This document shows positions 58,062 through 64,000 of a DNA stretch of 64,000 nt, piece by piece. The DNA is from Coniella vitis (taxonomy: Eukaryota; Ascomycota; Sordariomycetes; Diaporthales; Schizoparmaceae). Position numbers and translations under genes: made by a program. The stretch's first letter is position 1; every line of letters begins with the position of its first letter. Under the pieces are notes generated by a model. The model searched no databases. It saw nothing but the letters and a program-made list of their open reading frames with translations, and was not told the origin of the DNA. Location of the stretch: positions 3,143,001-3,207,000 of the forward strand of contig WUJK01000001.1 of NCBI GenBank assembly GCA_011317545.1. Direction: 5' to 3'.

Positions 58062-61000
58062 CCCCAGCACACGCCTCCAGATATCATGCCTCCTCCATCT
58101 TCAATCCACAGCTACAACCGTCTCGTCCAAGAGGTGGCGCCGCCCACAGCCCGCTGTCTCGCCTGGGATGTTGACTCCCTGACACCTGCACGTCACAAGA
58201 TGCCACCGTCTGCCGAGCCAGCTGCACTGCCGTTTCTCGTTGCGCAAGCCCAGAGCCAGCAGAGAGCGACGACGCTGGCCTCAGGGGCTCGCAGCCTGGC
58301 CAGAGCTCTACATCGAATCCCCAATTTCCACGACGATTCGCCTTCTCGAAAAGGACCACCCAAGAGAGGTGGCCGTCGACTGTGCGCATCTGGCCTGCCC
58401 CAAACTGGTAGCGTGTGCCGTCCAATGCCACTCTGGCTGTCCTGCGTTGCAAACCGTCCTCCTCCCCGACTGACTGACTGACTGACTGGCCTCCACAAGG
58501 TCGAATTAGCCCGCCGACCCCAGACTGCGGCGGCAGGGGTGGGCTTCACTTCAGGCACACGCATGACCGGGCGCGGAAATTAGAGAGCAGAGTGCAGTAA
58601 AGGGTCTGGATAGCTGAAGGCTCTTTGGTTGCTTGGCCAGACCAATGACTCCTCGGTCAAGCACTGCCGCTGCGAGAACCCAGCAGCAATTTGTCGGCAC
58701 CAAGACGGCTCCGTGGGCTGCTGGATTGTGTGCTGCTGTATCCGCTCTTTGAGTACACGCTGCAGCTTGCTATGGCCATAGCGCGAGGACGACGGCAGGC
58801 CCTGTGGGGATGCTACATACAGTAGTACAGCAGCTTGCAAAGGAGGGGAAGAGCATACCGCCATCCTACTTGCAATTGTGCACTTCAGCAACCGTTTGGC
58901 CAGGGCAAAAGGGCAGAAACTCGGGACGTCCAGCCTGCCAGCCTGCCAGCCTGCGCAGCATGATCGACACGGCATCCTCGCTTGCTTCCGGCCCGCCTAA
59001 CCTGCCACTGTACTATGTCAAGCATCACATCTGCGTGCTATTTGGCCCTCCCACGCCCAAAGGCAGCACTGGCCCTGCCTGGCCCAAGCCACTACAGTCA
59101 CCTACCAAGACGACAGCTCCTCCAGCACAGTGTCTCACGGAGCCTGTCCAGCCGCCAGACGCTTCGCAGCTGCAGCAGCGTCGGCCCAGCGATCCCTTTG
59201 CGGTCTAGCAGCCCGGCCATGTACAAGACCGGGATTGGAAGATGGGGGTCGCGTCTTTCAGTCTCATGGCGTCCCAATGAACCTAGCCTGCCAGCCTGCC
59301 AGCTGCGCAGCCCGCCCAGCACCCTCTCGCCTCTCGCCGCGACCTGTTGCGCCCCGCCCGCCCCAACTGCCAGGTCCCAGCCGGCACAACGGCCATGGAA
59401 GGTTTCGAAGCACCCGATCGAAGCCTCTTGCTTTGGCCTGCTGCCCCGCTTTTTGCTGTCTTCGGATATCCTGGAGCCAATGGCCGCCATCTCCGCACAG
59501 CGCCAGCAACCGTCAAAAGCCTTCACCGACGCCCCAGGATGGGCGACAGCTGCCGCCAAAAACCCAACCGGCAACTACTTGTCGACACCAATGTGGGATT
59601 GTTTCGACTGAACAGCCCCCTCTCCCTCGAAATTCCCGTTGTCATGTCGGCATTTCGGGGCCAATTTGCTCTCGGTTGACGCGTGCTCTCGCCCTCGTCC
59701 ACTGCACAGCAAGCGACTGCCCAGGTACAGTTGCGCTGCCTTGGGCCTTGTGCATCGATGCTTCACGATTAGCGCAAATGAAGGGCAGGCGAGCTGCATC
59801 GCTGCTGCTGTGGGCAATAAATCCACTTTCTCACGCACTCGGCTATCAGCAAAGCTGGATTGCCCCTTTACCCTCCCTCCCTCCCTCTCTCTCACCCCCC
59901 ACCCCTTTCTCCCCAACCCCATCCACGTTCGCGCCATGTAAACTCTGGAGAGGGGCGATCATGCATTGGTCATCTGTCTGCAAGATCTGCCACCATCGCT
60001 GCTCGACTTGCAAGCACATGATGACACTTTGCGTCAGCTGTTGGCGCTGCCTTGTGCACCACTTTCTGGTTCTTCAGCAACTGTAGACCTGTAACATTGC
60101 TCGAACTCAGTCTTGTTGAAAGACATGAGAACAGACGGCGCATGGGCATCATGACTTGAAGCAAACCACAAGGTGGACCTCGCCTGCGAAGCCAGAGGAC
60201 AGACCTGCCCGCAGCGAAGCCTACATGGACACGCACGTTGCAATGGGAGCAACCAGGTCGCACTCGCTGATGACAAGCGGCAATAATGGGCGCCGTTGCA
60301 AGCGTGTGCCGTGCGTGTCGATTACCAGAGAACTTGTGCTCTCTTCTCTCAGCCACGTCCCTCTCACAGCCACCCACGCCCGTTTCACAAGGTCGCGCGC
60401 AATGCAAAGTACCGCTCGCTCGCCACAAGACCATCCACCCAAGTCCAGCGAGAGAGTACAGTTACAGCCACGACGTGACGGACAATGACTGTGTGGGTAC
60501 AAACTCCTCTGCAGCAACATGTGCGGATCTCCATGCAGTGATATGGGCGTTCGGGCCTGGGTGGGAGACTTGCGGGCCTGATGAGTGTTTGGTAGCCTCA
60601 CTCGCGCACGTACCATGTCCTACGGTGGGCCGATCCAGTCGTGACGACGGTTCTTGTTGTGCCGACGTGGGCTCACACACGGGCCCGCCTAGGTCCGCTG
60701 TCCCGGTGCCAGTGGTGTCTTTTTTGCTATCTCAAGGTGAAGGGCAAAAGTCCCTAATTTTGCACAGCTCCTCCTTGCTACGCCGACGATAAGGCTGCAC
60801 TATGGTGCCTGCCACTGACCTCACCAGTCGGCGGCGGAGGCGCAGCCAGGGGAGAGAATTGGGGGGCAAAGAGACGCTGTGCATGGGACAATTTCGTCCC
60901 AAAGGTGAAGCGCCCTGGTGAGAGGCTAGGCTAGCCGTCAGTCCGCCAATCAAGGCCAGGCATCGCGCACCATTGCGCGCCAATGTCGGTGGGTGTCTGC

Positions 61001-61887
61001 TCTGTTCCTAACCGCAGGGATCTTGGCCCTGTCCGTTGTGCTGCAAGTCAGTGCTGGGCTCGGTCGCAACTCGATTGTGCAACAAGTAATAAGGAAGGGC
61101 AGCAGGCAGGGCAAAAGAGGCCAGAGGCAGAAGCAGTCCTGGTCGATCCCCTGCCCTTGGCGATGGATCACAGACCCGCTAACCTAAAATCCAGATACTG
61201 GTGGTTGCTTGCTCTACTTTACTTTGTTTGTGCGCACGCTCGGCAGCCTTTTCCCATGGCCCCCCCCCCCCCAATCTCCACTCGCCTGCAGGTTACGATG
61301 CGAAGAGTGGCCCCTCTGCTAAGTATCCATAATAATAGACCGGACGAACTTGTCTGTGTTACTACCGAGGCACACATGCACACTTGATGGTCGACTTCAA
61401 CCCAGCTGTGCAAGCAAGTCCTCCAACATGGTGATGGTGTATCCAGCCTGATTCTGGGCCAGAGCAAGTGGCCTGTGCTGCCTGGCCTCTGCGACACCAG
61501 ACGCATTGTCCAGTCCCCTTGGCAATCCGTTGGCTTGGAGGACTACGGAATGGGAGATGGCATATCGCAGCCGCGGCATCGGTTGGTGTCATGGCTACTA
61601 CAACTCGAGTCGAGCGGAGCAATGACTCCCATGATCCATCACCACCTCGTGCGCACAAAACAGCCTGGCGCTGTCATTCTCGGCTGGCGCACGCACGCGC
61701 GTGTGTCGTTTATTACTGATATTTTATCCCATATCTTGCACGGACCGAAGCACAGAGCATTAGCGTGTCTGCTCTCGATAATAATGGGTCGGTAATGATG
61801 GCAGCCCGTGAGGCCTGCGTTATCCGGCACGGGTTTGATGATGGGGCCCCGGGAAGACCCAGTCTTGCATCCCTCGACAATGTCCCA

Positions 61888-61891
<4 letters not shown>

Positions 61892-61923
<32 letters not shown>
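61892..61923. repeat. (CT)n microsatellite
   Basis: Sixteen CT units upstream of the second Zn2Cys6 gene. Confidence 0.9.
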
Positions 61924-61925
<2 letters not shown>

Positions 61926-62060
61926 CATGCCCCAGAGCTCGCCAGACGCATGCTGCTCTGCTGCTCTGCTTGGGACGTGGTCTTGTTTCTCTCTGCCTCT
62001 CTCTTGTCGTTGCGCCGGGCTCCGCTTCCCTGGCCACCCTCCATCAGTATCACCTCCAGC

Positions 62061-62090
62061 AAGCGGCAGCAAGCGGCAGCAAGCGGCAGC
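62061..62090. repeat. (AAGCGGCAGC)3 decanucleotide repeat
   Basis: Three perfect 10-bp units in the upstream region of the second Zn2Cys6 gene. Confidence 0.85.
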
Positions 62091-62791
62091 AGAGCAGGAA
62101 CAACAACGACCAGCATCCTTGGGTCCCGCATCCCACCCACACACACCACCTCGGGTCTCCAGCAACTTTGCCTCCACAGTCCTCGGTGCCTCGCGCTGGT
62201 GGACCCCTGCTTGATAAGTGATGTGCGCATCCATGTACCTACATGTAGCCCACCGGAGGGCATCCGCATTGGATGCGCTCCTGGGTGTTGAGCAGCACAC
62301 ATCTGCCCTCCATGACCCAACACCTCTCTGGTCTCGATCGTTGGCCGCAAAAGAGGGGATTTCCGTCTACTTACTTGACGACGTCGTTCCCCATCTCCTT
62401 GTTGGCTTCGACAGTTCTTGTTGCTACTGCTACTGCCACTCCTGCTACTCCTACTCACTGCGTTGGCCTGCATCTTCCAATCGCTACATCAACTCTCTGA
62501 GCAGTGGCAACCATTCTTCCATCTCCAAGTCCTCAAATCTATCCCAGCCCAGCCAACGCCTCACACCTTTGACCTCGCACTTTACTGGTTGCTTGTTGAT
62601 TGTTCCCACACTGCTTTTGTCTTGGGAGAGCAACGGTAACCGCAAACAAGACACAGAAACAAGCAACAAACACATAGCATCTGCAGGCTTGGTTGCCAAC
62701 CTTGTGCGCGCGCAAATAAACCCTCCCCCCCCCCCCCCCCCGCCCCCAATCCTGCATCCTTCGCGGCAACTCATCCTTTTTGATCCTCAAG

Positions 62792-64000
62792 ATGACTGTC
62801 CCACTACCAACTCCGTCCAACCCCAAGTCGGATGCGGCTGCTGTGCGCAAGCGAAGGAGACGTGCGCCGGCTGGCGGTGCGGCGGATGATTGCTTCACTT
62901 GTACCAAGAGGGGCGTCAAGTGTGATCGCAGGAGGCCATACTGCTCGCAGTGCTTGGAAGTCGGAAACGAGTGCTCTGGATACAAGACCCAGCTGACTTG
63001 GGGCGTTGGCGTCGCCAGCCGTGGCAAGCTGCGCGGCCTCTCACTCCCAATTGCAAAGTCTCCGCCCGTCAACCCGGTCAAGAAGAATTCTCCACGGGCA
63101 CGGGCACACTCGAGCGTCACCAGCACGCCTGCCCACGGCCATGCCGCCACCACCACCACCACCGCCACCACCACCGCTGCCGCCGCCGGTGGTCACTGGC
63201 ACGACCAGGAATCCCTATCTCCACGCAGTGTACGAAGCGACCTGGACGGCCCAGTCGACCACCATTACGCCACATCTATGCCGGCCTCGCCCTTTCACGG
63301 ATTCGACCTCGCCAAAATGGCCCACGCAGAGCCGACTCGGCCCATGCCAGCAGTGCCTCGACACTGGCATGGCGTGCCCTACATGACCAGCCTGCCAGAA
63401 GACGGGTCTCGGTACCCCAAACTGGGGCCCATACTGGTCCACGGTCCGCCCGAGCCCTTGTCTGCGTCCATTGACTCGCTGAGCGAGGCCGACTACATGT
63501 CGCCGCTCAGCAACACCTTTTCCCGGGACGATCTGCCCTTTGTCACCAGCCCTACACACATCTACGCCGAGAGCTACCACAGCGCCAACTCGCCCATTCC
63601 ACAGAGCCCCGTGTCGTCCATGATGATGGAGCACGGGCGGCCGCCCACGTCGTGCCCCAGTCTGGTGTACGCCCCTTCGGAGCCCAGCTCAAGCATCCAC
63701 TCTCACATGGATGGGTTTGAAGCGCATTTGCACCCCCGTCTGATGGACTACGAACCACTTGGTGAGATATTGTTCACCTCTCAATACGTCTACTAGAAAG
63801 AGGGCTTGTCCGGACTAATATCATGTCCCCTTTCACTTTTTTTTGTTTTCCAGCAACTCCTGGTTTGGATGCCTACAGTGCCAGTGCGCACTCCGACAGA
63901 CACTTTTGGGCGTCTCCCGAAGAGGACCATGGCAGCAGCAGCAGCAACATGAACAAGAGCGGCGGCGGCGGCGGCGGCGGCCACCACCACCACCTCCACC
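62792..64000 (+). CDS. Zn2Cys6 (C6) transcription factor, 5' part; runs off the window
   Basis: Predicted nuclear regulator. Exon 1 is 62792-63761, the intron 63762-63853 (GTGAGA...TCCAG, phase G|CA), and exon 2 runs past 64000, so the gene is truncated by the window edge. The start is ATG 62792; the frame opens upstream only with a TTG. The zinc cluster is near the N-terminus: basic RKRRRRAPAGGAADD, then Cys at 34, 37, 44, 51, 54 and 61 (CX2CX6CX6CX2CX6C). It is followed by a conserved-looking block KTQLTWGVGVASRGKLRGLS (65-84). The rest seen is Pro/Ser/His-rich with short Thr, Ala, Ser, Gly and His runs (TTTTTATTTAAAAGG; GGGGGGGHHHH at the edge). Any middle homology domain lies outside. The block after the cluster is shared by a family of fungal developmental and growth regulators (recalled, not checked), so no gene name is given. 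Confidence 0.88.

Larger units (their letters stand above)
57901..62791. other. GC-richer region upstream of the second Zn2Cys6 gene
   Basis: No gene could be supported, although frames are longer because of the GC content. It holds a predicted hairpin (57994-58061), CCAGCCTG arrays, (CT)n at 61892-61923, an AAGCGGCAGC triplication (62061-62090) and a C run (62725-62742). The last 500 nt before 62792 are CT-rich and probably the promoter and 5' leader of the regulator. Confidence 0.45.

Noticed and set aside
21307..62791. Secondary-metabolite cluster including the transporter, hydrolase and oxidoreductases
   Set aside because: There is no polyketide synthase, peptide synthetase or terpene enzyme, and housekeeping genes such as NOP16 and the peroxidase are interspersed.
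1..64000. tRNA, 5S rRNA and CRISPR arrays
   Set aside because: I looked for GGTTCGA-type B boxes and the fungal 5S motif on both strands and saw none with a matching acceptor stem. No regularly spaced direct repeats with unique spacers exist. A tRNA search program could still find something I missed.

Overview
This is a nuclear window from a filamentous ascomycete (Pezizomycotina). The gene content points to Sordariomycetes, probably Hypocreales, but that is inference. The evidence is short GT-AG introns (65-206 nt) in most genes, two Zn2Cys6 regulators, GC-rich third codon positions, CT-rich promoters, and a GH45 endoglucanase whose catalytic domain resembles Trichoderma Cel45A. I reconstructed twelve protein-coding genes by matching reading phase across splice sites.

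Layout. A Zn2Cys6 regulator (712-2339, minus) is followed by about 19 kb with no gene I can support (2340-21306). A compact 24 kb gene block comes next: a 14-TM MFS transporter (21307-23013, minus), a small membrane protein (24000-24485, minus), an epoxide hydrolase-like alpha/beta hydrolase (25150-26517, minus), a MARVEL-type membrane protein (28898-30007, plus), Nop16 (31097-31940, minus), a secreted GH45 endoglucanase (33058-33800, minus), a Gfo/Idh/MocA oxidoreductase (36289-37673, minus) divergent from a DHDPS/KDG-type aldolase (40113-41084, plus), a Tda3-like FAD oxidoreductase (41918-43663, minus) and a glutathione peroxidase (45216-45978, plus, with a possible longer form from 44946 or 44979). 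A second gene-poor stretch of about 17 kb (45979-62791) leads into another Zn2Cys6 regulator (62792 onward, plus), which runs off the window end. Each large gap lies on the 5' side of a Zn2Cys6 gene.

Functional picture. The block mixes housekeeping functions (Nop16 in 60S ribosome biogenesis, peroxide defence) with nutrient functions: cellulose attack, a possible sugar-acid reductase and aldolase pair, a basic amino acid or drug transporter, and a flavin oxidoreductase. Apart from the divergent oxidoreductase-aldolase pair, nothing argues for a co-regulated cluster, and there is no biosynthetic backbone enzyme.

The gene-poor regions are full of homopolymers and microsatellites. They also carry a dispersed short palindromic motif built on TACTATGTACATAGTA. 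Its 10-mer core occurs exactly at 13 loci (16 copies) by eye, against about 0.1 expected by chance, and I found none in a coding exon. This is the most unexplained signal in the window. I saw no tRNA, rRNA, CRISPR array or intact transposon.
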